From the NCBI GenBank assembly GCA_002319075.1, contig NVQB01000001.1, positions 4,712,001 to 4,776,000 on the forward strand: a stretch of 64,000 bases of DNA, read 5' to 3'. This document shows positions 8,801-17,147 of the stretch, in pieces (positions within the stretch are counted from its first letter, which is position 1; each line of letters begins with the position of its first letter). Origin of the DNA: Sphingobacteriaceae bacterium. GTDB taxonomy: Bacteria; Bacteroidota; Bacteroidia; B-17B0; Aurantibacillaceae. Under the pieces are notes generated by a model, which saw only the letters and a list, made by a program, of their open reading frames with translations, ran no database searches and was not told the origin of the DNA. A program made the position numbers and the translations under genes.

Positions 8801-10608
8801 TTTCTTTTTCAGCAACATCCGGCTATGCGTCTTATAGTGTTAATTATGGTGGACCGGCATCTACGTGGAGCAACACGAACACTTACAATGGCGTTATAAA
8901 AAGTTTTTCGCCGCCCGGTATTTATATTCCAACCCTTACCGTTACTGACAATGCCGGGTGTAAGGCAAGTGAATCTTTAACCATTACGGCTCTTGGTCAG
9001 CCTACCGCGAGTATAGCTTTTCCGGATGGTAGAATTGGTTATTGCAAAGGCTCAAATGTTATCTTAAAAAGTAATTCCAATATTCATGTTACTCCTATCA
9101 CGAATTTTAGCTGGCATGTTGGGAGTATTATCAGCAGTCAGAATGCAGATACTCTTGGAAATACTTATTTTGCGCCGGTTACCACGGTGAGTTTAATCGT
9201 ATCTATGACGAGTCTTTCGTTCTGTCCGAGTACAACAACCGTGAATGTTTATATTTATGATCCTCTAGCGTATGCTAACGTTAGCCCAACACTCATTTGC
9301 CTCGGAGAAAAATTAAATGTCAGTATACAAATTGAACGTGATGTGGCGCACTGGCAATGGTTCTTTGGCGATTTTGTACAACAACCCATTCGTTACAACA
9401 CGGCCTTTACACCAACTTTAGAGAGTTATGCTTACACCACATTTCCAACATCCGGAGTAAACGGAAATGCAGTGGTGACCTTGTCTTACAATGCCACTAA
9501 TGATGGAAAAAATGGCTGCCCTCAATCAGTTGAGGTCCCCATTCGGATAATTAAGGTGGAATCTGATTTTAAAAACCTGGCGGACATCTATGCTCATTGT
9601 TTAAAAATCGGCGACACCTTCACCAGCACAGCTACCAATTTTCCTGAACTGAATTTAAATTACGATTGGAATTTTGGCGATCAAACTACCGGTAGTGGTC
9701 CGCAGGCTGCGTATACGCACACTTATACAAATGCCGGAGTATACACAGTCACACTAACTACGCGCGACATAGATTACGGGTGTAAAGCGATCTCCACAAA
9801 ACAGATGACTCTATTTCCATTGCCTTCCGCCACAATAAGTGCCAGGCCAAATGTTTGTCCGAATGCACAGTTTCTTATTGAAGGCCAGGGAACACCGGGA
9901 ATTTCAGGCTTACTTACAGGAACTATGAATCCTGTGATGAGTGACACTTTAAAATTTAATGCAGCCAATACTTTTACCAGCATAGGAACTTTAACACTCA
10001 GCGGAAATATTTATTTAACCGTAACTGACGAGAATAAGTGTAGCAATGTATCGAATAATTATTATGTAAATGTTCAAAAAGCAGCTCCTCAAATCATTTG
10101 GGATACAACCGTAATTATTGGCCAGATTGTGCCATTGAATGCTTTTGTGGGCGCTGGCTACACTTATACATGGACACCTTTGACTTCCTACCTAAATTGT
10201 GATGTCTGTAACATTTATAACCCGGTTTCAAGCACTACTGCAAGTATTGTTTACAGCGTAGCCGTGGAAGATGAATTGAATTGTTCGGTTGTGAAAAATA
10301 CTTATAGAATTAATGTGGAAATAAAAGTTAGTCTTGATGTGCCCACCGCTTTTACGCCTAACGGGGATGGCATTAACGACATCATTTATCCAAATGGTTG
10401 GGGCCTTCGTAAACTAAATTACTTTAAAATTTTTAACCGCTGGGGTCAGCTTATTTTTGAAAGTAATGATCTGAATATAGGTTGGGACGGGGTTTTTCAG
10501 GGTGTTCCGCAAAATATGGAAACTTATGTTTACCAGGTATCGGCTGAAACTTTTTCGGACAAACAGCCCACACTCTCTAAAACAGGAACCTTTAAATTAC
10601 TTCGCTAA
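5821..10608 (+). CDS. Giant PKD-repeat surface protein with T9SS type B sorting domain
   Basis: A 1595-residue exported protein. A signal peptide covers about residues 1-23 (ending SGLGQ). Many PKD/Ig-like modules follow, with recurring W-x-FGD, GxYT(V/I)TLT and paired Cys (GC) motifs. The last 90 residues form the gliding-motility-associated (CHU_C, type B) domain: AFTPNGDGINDIIYP, IFNRWGQLIFES, GWDG. T9SS moves such cargo across the outer membrane; type B cargo generally depends on a PorP/SprF partner, and one is encoded at 16134. It is a full-length paralogue of the protein at 11551. Adhesion is inferred. Its stop is 2 nt from the stop of the convergent protease gene. Confidence 0.9.
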   Translation: MYKQRSVSFLFLCLLLCFKSGLGQITATPSFTGCAPYSVLLSGPAGATNIYWTFGSAMGSATLSTPNPIFSTPGTYNITYTALVNNAPVNYTAQILVKAKPSASYVANIAQNHCAPVAVSFNGSGGSPGSIYVWAFGDLSALGSGASVTHTYLTANSFVPILTVIDAVSGCTATALNVTTVNVSSPPVLTLNSSNGFNACAPPFTSNFDANGSATGSPLGGALTYAWSFNAGNPSNAAGVSSGAITFGAGIHTITLTGTDNNQCSGTKTEYVSVVSPSLTANFPGTVCINAAIPGTITTNQSIATVSVLGIPGSTALPVFNGVFVEDTVFLSNIPPFIAGLNTLVVSVQPAGCPALTYTQAVFVESITASFSWVNPTVTCHNPLIANFVNQTTLNTSSILTYTWNADNAPINYNHGTPSSSIIVGSASPSFTFTQNHPNPYTIYQPFQPMITLIAESPFGCKSKFLLDGSILIRPTAFFKKDTMQGCVPLVVTFTDVSTSHTNFPITSYTWCSGTAPPTYTTGTISSPPPFGSGIPTISVTYSIPGTYHPYLIIATAGGCSDISFLDSIVVAAPPVLSATFPASVCAGQPFTMSLSSTPSSTLVDHWHVTTDTSFFSGCVTSSNPSFAMTHPGTHSVTVTGYTAGCKGETALAQTVLVKGPVGKFRMITDCSGNKREVNFNVRLQEAASATLNFGDGNSTTLSGNPSGSVSYTTGISHIYAISGNYTVTLTSSGNNGCAPYVFQQIAKIRSAKANILYNGNPIPALPAAMACVRDPYDFTGKYSTDHDLSCESHYTWFYEAPTYTLAPAHMNFISSPPHPRENFSSVIMPPPIYFMVVDPISRDTFRYAGTYTIGLRVKDINGCIDEQRIPFRISSAVPVFTFAQNPACLSAGEVTVINTTQNAQIPPDTITSYTWNFGDNTADTSGNNPYFIPKHKYYNTPPPSQTFAVMCIASNDAGCIDTTIHAIQINNPIPNFFPSTSFPCVPKGSAGLVSFSATSGYASYSVNYGGPASTWSNTNTYNGVIKSFSPPGIYIPTLTVTDNAGCKASESLTITALGQPTASIAFPDGRIGYCKGSNVILKSNSNIHVTPITNFSWHVGSIISSQNADTLGNTYFAPVTTVSLIVSMTSLSFCPSTTTVNVYIYDPLAYANVSPTLICLGEKLNVSIQIERDVAHWQWFFGDFVQQPIRYNTAFTPTLESYAYTTFPTSGVNGNAVVTLSYNATNDGKNGCPQSVEVPIRIIKVESDFKNLADIYAHCLKIGDTFTSTATNFPELNLNYDWNFGDQTTGSGPQAAYTHTYTNAGVYTVTLTTRDIDYGCKAISTKQMTLFPLPSATISARPNVCPNAQFLIEGQGTPGISGLLTGTMNPVMSDTLKFNAANTFTSIGTLTLSGNIYLTVTDENKCSNVSNNYYVNVQKAAPQIIWDTTVIIGQIVPLNAFVGAGYTYTWTPLTSYLNCDVCNIYNPVSSTTASIVYSVAVEDELNCSVVKNTYRINVEIKVSLDVPTAFTPNGDGINDIIYPNGWGLRKLNYFKIFNRWGQLIFESNDLNIGWDGVFQGVPQNMETYVYQVSAETFSDKQPTLSKTGTFKLLR

Positions 10609-10610
10609 AC

Positions 10611-11480
10611 TCAATGCAGGTAATGTCGCTGCGTTAAAACAATGGTTGCCATAAAATTATATTGTTCCTGAGAGAAACGGCAGCGGCAGTTAAAATAACT
10701 CATGTAATTATCTACAGGAGAGATATAGTAGTCGTTATTTGCGTCCTTTGCTCCCGGTGAATTATCACATGGAGGGCCGCCTCCTGAGTTTTGAGGATAA
10801 CCATCGGCCTCGGTATCACAAAAGCCATCTCCTTTGGTAGTGCAGTTAGTTCGGTTAACGAGTTCCTGGCTTGGCGTTGATGTAGACGTTGAACTTATTT
10901 CAGAAAAGGTATGTGGTAATCCTAAAAAATGTCCCATTTCATGAATCGCTACAACTCCGGAAGTATCAGCCATGGAAGCTTTCTCCACAACTATCACATC
11001 TTTACCACCCGGATAGTAAGCATAGCCAGCTGCTTCTCCTAAAATTGTCTGAGGAATATAAAAGTTAATGGTATTCTCTGTGTACCAGTTTTTGGTAACT
11101 ACAGCTTCTATTGTGTCTTTAGACCAGCGGTTATAAGGATGCACCGGAATTATAACAGTACTGCAATTCATAAACGAAACACAAATGCGTTTGAAAGTTC
11201 TGTTCAAACGGTTGATGATATCATTGAGATTGGTCTGAGTTACACCATTGTTTCCGCTGCTGTCGGCAATGATGTAAAATACAATGGAGAGTTTTTTATT
11301 TACACAAATGTCATGGTTTAGTGTATTGACAAGGTTTTGGGTGTTAGCAGCATTATATCTTACCTGCATATAATTTGCCGGAAGAACAGCTGCGCAACCT
11401 GAGTTGCCCGCTGATGGAGCGGTTTGAGAATATCCTTTAAAAAAATAAAGTATAAAAAAGAGGAAGAGTTTGTTTTTCAA
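10611..11480 (-). CDS. M43 (pappalysin)-type zinc metalloprotease, intact active site
   Basis: A 289-residue paralogue of the protein at 4742. It starts at TTG 11480 with signal peptide MKNKLFLFFILYFFKGYSQ; no in-frame ATG exists before residue 38. The zinc motif HEMGHFLGLPH spans residues 180-190 with Glu181 intact, followed by FCDTEADGYP and the Met-turn DNYMSYF, and it ends RHYLH. It is therefore predicted to be an active exported gelatinase-like peptidase. It is divergent from the PKD protein at 11551 across 70 bp. No T9SS C-terminal domain is visible. Processing or turnover of the neighbouring surface protein is inference. Confidence 0.88.
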   Translation of the reverse strand: MKNKLFLFFILYFFKGYSQTAPSAGNSGCAAVLPANYMQVRYNAANTQNLVNTLNHDICVNKKLSIVFYIIADSSGNNGVTQTNLNDIINRLNRTFKRICVSFMNCSTVIIPVHPYNRWSKDTIEAVVTKNWYTENTINFYIPQTILGEAAGYAYYPGGKDVIVVEKASMADTSGVVAIHEMGHFLGLPHTFSEISSTSTSTPSQELVNRTNCTTKGDGFCDTEADGYPQNSGGGPPCDNSPGAKDANNDYYISPVDNYMSYFNCRCRFSQEQYNFMATIVLTQRHYLH

Positions 11481-11550
11481 AATTTGGGTAGATCTGATGT
11501 AAATGAATTTTTTAATTATATTTGACTTTCAAATTTAGAATTTTTCTTAG
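11481..11550. promoter_or_regulatory. Divergent promoter region, module copy 2
   Basis: A 70-bp spacer. TATATTTG at 11517-11524 matches TAnnTTTG for the plus strand, 26 nt before the ATG at 11551. TTTGGGT lies next to the protease TTG start, as in the copy-1 spacer. Confidence 0.5.
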
Positions 11551-14500
11551 ATGCCCAAACAAAAAAGTTCCATTTGGTTTATATTATTTTGTCTGGTACT
11601 TAGCAACACTCTTCTTGCACAAATAAGTTCAACAAGCGGACCCATTAATTTATGCGCTCCTTCCAGTGTTTCCTATAGCTCACCGGCAGGCGCTTCCAGC
11701 GTCACCTGGAATTTCGGAGCCTATGGAACTTTCAACATTCCCTCTGGTAACTTTAACGTAACCACCGCCAGTACTTTTAACGCTGTGTTTAGCGGAATAG
11801 TAAATGGCAGTAACGTCACTTTTACGGTTCCTGTTGCTGTACACGCGAAGCCTACAGCCAGTTTTAGTGTTAGTGAGCCTGCAAATTCCTGCGCGCCAAA
11901 AACAGTGACACTTACCGATGTAAGTACTTTTTCTTCTCCACTGCAAAACTGGCAATGGGTTTATGGAGACGGTAACCAGTTAGTTTCCTCCACCGGAGGT
12001 ACCCATGCCTATACTTATACGTCTCCCGGCGCATATAGCATTGCGCTCATTGTAACGGATGCAAATGGCTGTGATGCACAATATACCTACGGGCCCATTA
12101 CCGTTATAAATCCGCCTATTGCAATAATTAATTCTAATCCTGCTTTACTAACAGGCTGCTCTTCGACTTTTGCTGCGGCGTTCAGCGCCAGTAATTCAGT
12201 GGGATCCAATCTTAGCTACAATTGGGATTTTGGCAATGGTCAAACATCCACACAGATGACCAGTTCCAGTATTACCTTCACTTCTCAATCGCAATCTTAC
12301 CCGGTAACTCTAACAGTAAGCGCAGGCGGTTGCACTGCAGTGGCATTGACTTATGTGACCGTTAGTCCTGCTACATTAAGTGTTGTTATACCCGGTACCC
12401 TTTGCCTGAACGCACCTTCAGCGGCTACAGTAACAACCAACCAACCATTCACTTCCTGGAATCTTGGTAACGGAAATTCTATTTTTCCGGCTTCCAATTC
12501 ATCTGTTACGGTCATCTCTATTCCTGGTTATACAGCTTCAGGAATTTATACCATCACCGTGTCGGCGGGAAGTGCTCCTTGCATAGCTACCCCGATTATA
12601 CAAACGGTAATTGTAGATCAGGTAACAGCCGCGTTTACAGGTCCTTCGAGTGTGTCCTGTAGTTCCATAGCAGCTTTAACTTTTACGAACCAGTCTTCAG
12701 CCAACGCTACGCAGTATTCGTGGACTTACAGCAAATATCCCACGGGTAGTTCACTTACTAACACACTGGCAAATCCAACGCTCACATTCACCCAGGGGAG
12801 CATAAATCCTTATACCATTTTTTACAGTGCTTATGTTTCTACAGTTAACCTGGTAGTGAACTCGGCGGCGGGTTGCATAGGTACTGCCAGCCATGTTTAT
12901 ACTGTTATAGAAAGGCCTACAGCCTGGTTTAATAAAGATAAAAAAGAAGGCTGCAGTCCGCTAACCGTTAATTTTAGAGATAGCAGTTTTATATTTACAG
13001 CAAATACACCTAGTCCAAACCCTATTACCAGTTACACCTGGAATAGCGGGGAAACACCCCCTGTTATTGTCTCAGGAGCGGTTGCCCCTCCAAATAAAAT
13101 TCCTGCACAGTCTTTTACCTACAGTGCAGCCGGAACTTATACGCCTTTTTTGATTATTCAAACAGCTAATGGCTGTACTGACATCTCTTTCATTGACACG
13201 GTAATTGTTGTGAACACTCCTACTATAAATTTTTCATTTGCTCCTGCAGTTGTATGTCCGAATCAGGCTGTACAAATAACCAACCTCACTACAAACTCTA
13301 CGGCTATACAACACTGGCATGTGGAAAGTGATGATGGTTTTTTCTCAGGCTGCGTGAATGATGCACAACCTTCGTGGAAATTTACACATATCGGAACGCA
13401 TACCATTTCTTTGTCAGGTTACCTGCACAGTTGCAAAGGTAGTTCGCTGTCTCCGCAAACCATACAGGTAAAGGGTCCCATCGTTGAAACCAGATTTGAA
13501 ACCAATTGCACTAACCGTTTAAATGTTGGTTTTGTTTCTACATTAGAAGGAGTTAGTAATGCTACGCTGAATTTTGGAGATAATAGTTCTACGACCTTTA
13601 CAGGTAATCCAAATGGCGTTGTTGTCAATTCTTTTCCCGCGCATACCTATTCGGCCAGTGGCGATTATACAGTAAAGATCGAAGGCAGTAATGCTACCAG
13701 CGGATGTGGTAACAGTACATTTACAACAGTGGTGCAGGTAAGGGATGTTTCCGCAAGTTTCTCAAGTTCTTCTGTAAGTTGTATTTCGTCAAATGCTTCC
13801 TTTAATGCAAGTGCGTCTGCTGATGTTCTTGTTTCCTGCCGGAGAGGGTATGTTTGGTATGTTGATAATCTTCCTCCTGTTGAAGATGATTCTCCTTTTT
13901 TTAGTAAGGTATTCACAAGCACGGGTATTCATACTATAACTTTATGGGTAAAAGATGTAAACAGCTGCAGTGATACCGTGATAAAAACCATTCGGGTAAG
14001 TAGCGTGACGCCGGTTTTTTCAATGAATTCAAACACGGTTTGTTTGTCTACAAGCACTATTCAACTTACTAATACAACTTCGCAACTTACCGATCCGGTT
14101 ACAAACTACAGCTGGAATTTTGGAGATGGCCAATCATTTACTACTACCTCCCAGGCACCTATTACACATTCTTATAACTCTGCCATTGTTCCTTTCACAA
14201 ATTACACTGTAAGTTTAACGGCCTTAAATTCTGTAGGTTGCAGCAAAACGGTAAGTACTAATCTGCAAGTAATACTTCCTCCGGTTGGTTTTTTAGCTTC
14301 GCCACAGAATCTTTGCCTTGTAGGAACATCACCTGGAACCGTAAACTTTACTTCTCAAAACGCGAATTCCAGTTATACTTTAAATTATGGCGTTAGTCCG
14401 GGTTCAACCCTAATAACAAGTGCTGCCAGCACATCTTATACTTACGCAAATGCTGGAAGCTATTTTGTAACAATGCAAGTGAAGAATGCGGCAGGTTGTT

Positions 14501-16131
14501 TAAATTCCGGCAGCCTTACCATTAATGCCGTTGTAACGCCCACTGCCGAGTTTCTGTTTAATGGCGCAGGTTCTACAGGAGGCTATAATTTTTGTTCTGG
14601 CAAACTGGTAACTTTTACAAATGTAAGTCTCCCTGCGCCTGGCACTCCCACCTGGAATTTAGGTTCTGGTATTCTTACAAATAATGGGGATGTGGTGACT
14701 GCTTTTTATACAACACCAACCTCAAGTGTCGTAGCAGTTACTCTAACGGTTGGCACCGGAGCACCTGCTTATTGCAGAGGCTCTGTCACTAAAAATTTTA
14801 CCATCACTGCTGTGAGTGCAGAGATAGCGCTTAGCAAAACACTTGTTTGTGTGGGTGATTCTATTAAGCTTACAATTGCAAATGCAAATAATGTTGGTTC
14901 GTGGATTTGGGATTATGGAGATGCTACGCCAAGCGGAACTGTTTTTGCGGGTGGATCTGCAACTAATTATACAACCCATGCTTACACAAATTACACCTCT
15001 ACTACAGCTGGAATTGCGAGTGTGTCGTTAATCTATTGGTCAAATGGTGGCGCCTGTAAGGAGGGTACAGATACGCTTGTAAGAATTGTGAACATTGATC
15101 CGGATTTTAAACGTAACAACGAGCTCTTAATGGTAGACTCTATGCACTGTGTGAATGTGCCCGATCTTTTTACAAATGCTTCTGTGTCTAATTCATCCTT
15201 CTTAAATTATGCCTGGAAGTTTTCAGATGGTTTTAATTCAACATTAAAAGATCCTGCTTACACTTTTACAAATGCGGGTTCTTACCAGTTAACACTCACC
15301 GCTACCGGAGAAAATAATTGTAAAGTTTCTGCCATAAAAAACATGACGATTTTTCCTTTGCCTACGGCTACAATTTCAGGTGGAGCGAATTGTCCGAATC
15401 TTCCATTTTTAATTTACGCCAACAGTGTGCCCGGAGTGGTCAGCGGCACCTGGTCGCCGGCTTCAGGCATGGTTAGTGCTCCTGCATTTACCACCGCATC
15501 TTCTGCATTCTCGTCTTCTGCCATAGCCTCGTACGATGCTACTTATTCTTTAAGTGTTACTGATGAAAAAGGATGTGTGAGCATGCCCACATCAACAACT
15601 ATTACTATTCAGCAGCCGCCTCCGGTTATTATCTGGGATACAACGGTGGTTGTGGGAGAACCTGTACCTATCAATGCCTATGTTGGTGATTACAATTATA
15701 CATGGACTCCCGTTGTGAGTGCACTCAATTGTGTAAATTGTTATAGCCCACTATCAACGTCAACTGTAGATATTACTTACAGTGTTTCTGTTGAAGATAC
15801 TTTGCATTGCTCTGCTATAACAAGTAAATACAGTATTAAGATTTTACCTAAGTCGAGCATCGATGTTCCTACTGCCTTTACGCCCAACGGAGATGGTATT
15901 AACGACGTGATATATGTAGCAGGTTGGGGCATAAAAAAACTAAATTATTTTCGTATATTTAATAGGTATGGACAATTAGTATTTGAAACAAACGATTTAA
16001 AAACAGGTTGGGATGGGGTGTACAGAGGTGTAATGCAGAACATTGAAACTTATGTTTACCAGGCTTCTGTAGATACTTATATCGACAGTGAACCCATTTT
16101 AAAAACCGGAACTTTTAAATTAATAAAGTAG
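11551..16131 (+). CDS. Giant PKD-repeat surface protein with T9SS type B sorting domain (paralogue 2)
   Basis: A 1526-residue protein of the same architecture as the one at 5821: signal peptide to about residue 24 (LLAQ), serial PKD/Ig-like modules with FGDG, GxYTVSL and Cys pairs, and a type B sorting domain in the last 90 residues (AFTPNGDGINDVIYV, IFNRYGQLVFET, GWDGVYRG). Blocks align along the whole length with paralogue 1, for example the segment around FNKDKKEGCSPL and SYTWNSGE. It is secreted by T9SS and presumably held at the surface through the PorP/SprF protein encoded 2 nt downstream, which supports one operon with the OmpA protein. An adhesive role is inferred. Confidence 0.9.
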   Translation: MPKQKSSIWFILFCLVLSNTLLAQISSTSGPINLCAPSSVSYSSPAGASSVTWNFGAYGTFNIPSGNFNVTTASTFNAVFSGIVNGSNVTFTVPVAVHAKPTASFSVSEPANSCAPKTVTLTDVSTFSSPLQNWQWVYGDGNQLVSSTGGTHAYTYTSPGAYSIALIVTDANGCDAQYTYGPITVINPPIAIINSNPALLTGCSSTFAAAFSASNSVGSNLSYNWDFGNGQTSTQMTSSSITFTSQSQSYPVTLTVSAGGCTAVALTYVTVSPATLSVVIPGTLCLNAPSAATVTTNQPFTSWNLGNGNSIFPASNSSVTVISIPGYTASGIYTITVSAGSAPCIATPIIQTVIVDQVTAAFTGPSSVSCSSIAALTFTNQSSANATQYSWTYSKYPTGSSLTNTLANPTLTFTQGSINPYTIFYSAYVSTVNLVVNSAAGCIGTASHVYTVIERPTAWFNKDKKEGCSPLTVNFRDSSFIFTANTPSPNPITSYTWNSGETPPVIVSGAVAPPNKIPAQSFTYSAAGTYTPFLIIQTANGCTDISFIDTVIVVNTPTINFSFAPAVVCPNQAVQITNLTTNSTAIQHWHVESDDGFFSGCVNDAQPSWKFTHIGTHTISLSGYLHSCKGSSLSPQTIQVKGPIVETRFETNCTNRLNVGFVSTLEGVSNATLNFGDNSSTTFTGNPNGVVVNSFPAHTYSASGDYTVKIEGSNATSGCGNSTFTTVVQVRDVSASFSSSSVSCISSNASFNASASADVLVSCRRGYVWYVDNLPPVEDDSPFFSKVFTSTGIHTITLWVKDVNSCSDTVIKTIRVSSVTPVFSMNSNTVCLSTSTIQLTNTTSQLTDPVTNYSWNFGDGQSFTTTSQAPITHSYNSAIVPFTNYTVSLTALNSVGCSKTVSTNLQVILPPVGFLASPQNLCLVGTSPGTVNFTSQNANSSYTLNYGVSPGSTLITSAASTSYTYANAGSYFVTMQVKNAAGCLNSGSLTINAVVTPTAEFLFNGAGSTGGYNFCSGKLVTFTNVSLPAPGTPTWNLGSGILTNNGDVVTAFYTTPTSSVVAVTLTVGTGAPAYCRGSVTKNFTITAVSAEIALSKTLVCVGDSIKLTIANANNVGSWIWDYGDATPSGTVFAGGSATNYTTHAYTNYTSTTAGIASVSLIYWSNGGACKEGTDTLVRIVNIDPDFKRNNELLMVDSMHCVNVPDLFTNASVSNSSFLNYAWKFSDGFNSTLKDPAYTFTNAGSYQLTLTATGENNCKVSAIKNMTIFPLPTATISGGANCPNLPFLIYANSVPGVVSGTWSPASGMVSAPAFTTASSAFSSSAIASYDATYSLSVTDEKGCVSMPTSTTITIQQPPPVIIWDTTVVVGEPVPINAYVGDYNYTWTPVVSALNCVNCYSPLSTSTVDITYSVSVEDTLHCSAITSKYSIKILPKSSIDVPTAFTPNGDGINDVIYVAGWGIKKLNYFRIFNRYGQLVFETNDLKTGWDGVYRGVMQNIETYVYQASVDTYIDSEPILKTGTFKLIK

Positions 16132-16133
16132 TC

Positions 16134-17147
16134 TTGAAAAAATTTAGCTTTTATAGTTTGTTGATGGTTCTGTTTTTAATAAATACAGCATCGGCGCAGG
16201 ATATTCATTTCAGTCAGTATTATTTTTCCCCTTTGTCTTTAAATCCTGCAAACACAGGCAACTACCACGGCGATTACCGCATCTTCGGAAACTACCGTAG
16301 TCAGTGGAGAGAATTAGACAAGGCTTATAACACTTATTCAGCTGGAGGAGATCTTAATCTTTATCCTAACAATGTAAATGTTAGTCCTGGCTTATTATTT
16401 ATCAGCGACCGCTCTGCGAGTTATTTGTCGGTAACCAAAATATTACCTTCTGCGGCAATACATTTAAAACTGGCTGGTTTTAAATTGCATGCAGGTGTGC
16501 AGCCGGGTATTGTTATTAAGACTATTGATTTTTACAAACATTCTTTTCCGAATCAGTTAAACTGGAATACAGGAGAATTCGACAACACGCTTCCTAATAC
16601 AGAGCCTAATGTTGGTCAACGTTTCACCTATTTCGATCTCAATGCTGGGTTTGCAGCTTCCCGGAAGATTGGAAAGTTTGAACCCGAGATTGGCTTTGCC
16701 GCCTTTCATTTAAATCGTCCACGCGAAAGTTTTTTAGACAATAAAAATAATAAGCTTCCGGTAAGAGAGGCTCTCAATGGGGCCATCAGCTATTCAGTAA
16801 CTCCCAAAGTGATTCTCAAACTTCACAGCTTATATGGCTACACTACCAAGGCTAACGATTGGGTAAGTGGTTTAAATGTGGAATACGTTTTATCGCGTAC
16901 AGCCTTTTTCGCTAATTCTGTATTTGTGGGGTTCATGTGGCGCGATGGTTTTAAAAGAAATTACGATGCAGGAATTGTAACAGCGGGATTTAACTATAGT
17001 CATTATACTGTTGGGTTTAGCTACGACATTACGCTGTCGGAATTAAAAACAGCAGTTAATAGTAAAGGAGCCCTGGAGTTGGCTTTTATTTACCGCGCAA
17101 AAAGTACACGTCTGACCAAAAAAGTTATTCCTTGTGAGAGATATTAG
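16134..17147 (+). CDS. PorP/SprF family T9SS outer-membrane protein
   Basis: A 337-residue predicted outer-membrane beta-barrel. The signature DIHFSQYYFSPLSLNPANTG follows the signal peptide (ends ASAQ), as in PorP/SprF proteins. These serve T9SS and, paired with individual large type B cargo, help their secretion and attachment. The start is TTG at 16134, 2 nt after the stop of the PKD protein; starting there gives a complete signal peptide (MKKFSFYSLLMVLFL), while the next ATG would cut into it. Its end overlaps the next gene by 14 nt. Operon position makes the PKD protein at 11551 the likely client. Confidence 0.92.
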   Translation: MKKFSFYSLLMVLFLINTASAQDIHFSQYYFSPLSLNPANTGNYHGDYRIFGNYRSQWRELDKAYNTYSAGGDLNLYPNNVNVSPGLLFISDRSASYLSVTKILPSAAIHLKLAGFKLHAGVQPGIVIKTIDFYKHSFPNQLNWNTGEFDNTLPNTEPNVGQRFTYFDLNAGFAASRKIGKFEPEIGFAAFHLNRPRESFLDNKNNKLPVREALNGAISYSVTPKVILKLHSLYGYTTKANDWVSGLNVEYVLSRTAFFANSVFVGFMWRDGFKRNYDAGIVTAGFNYSHYTVGFSYDITLSELKTAVNSKGALELAFIYRAKSTRLTKKVIPCERY

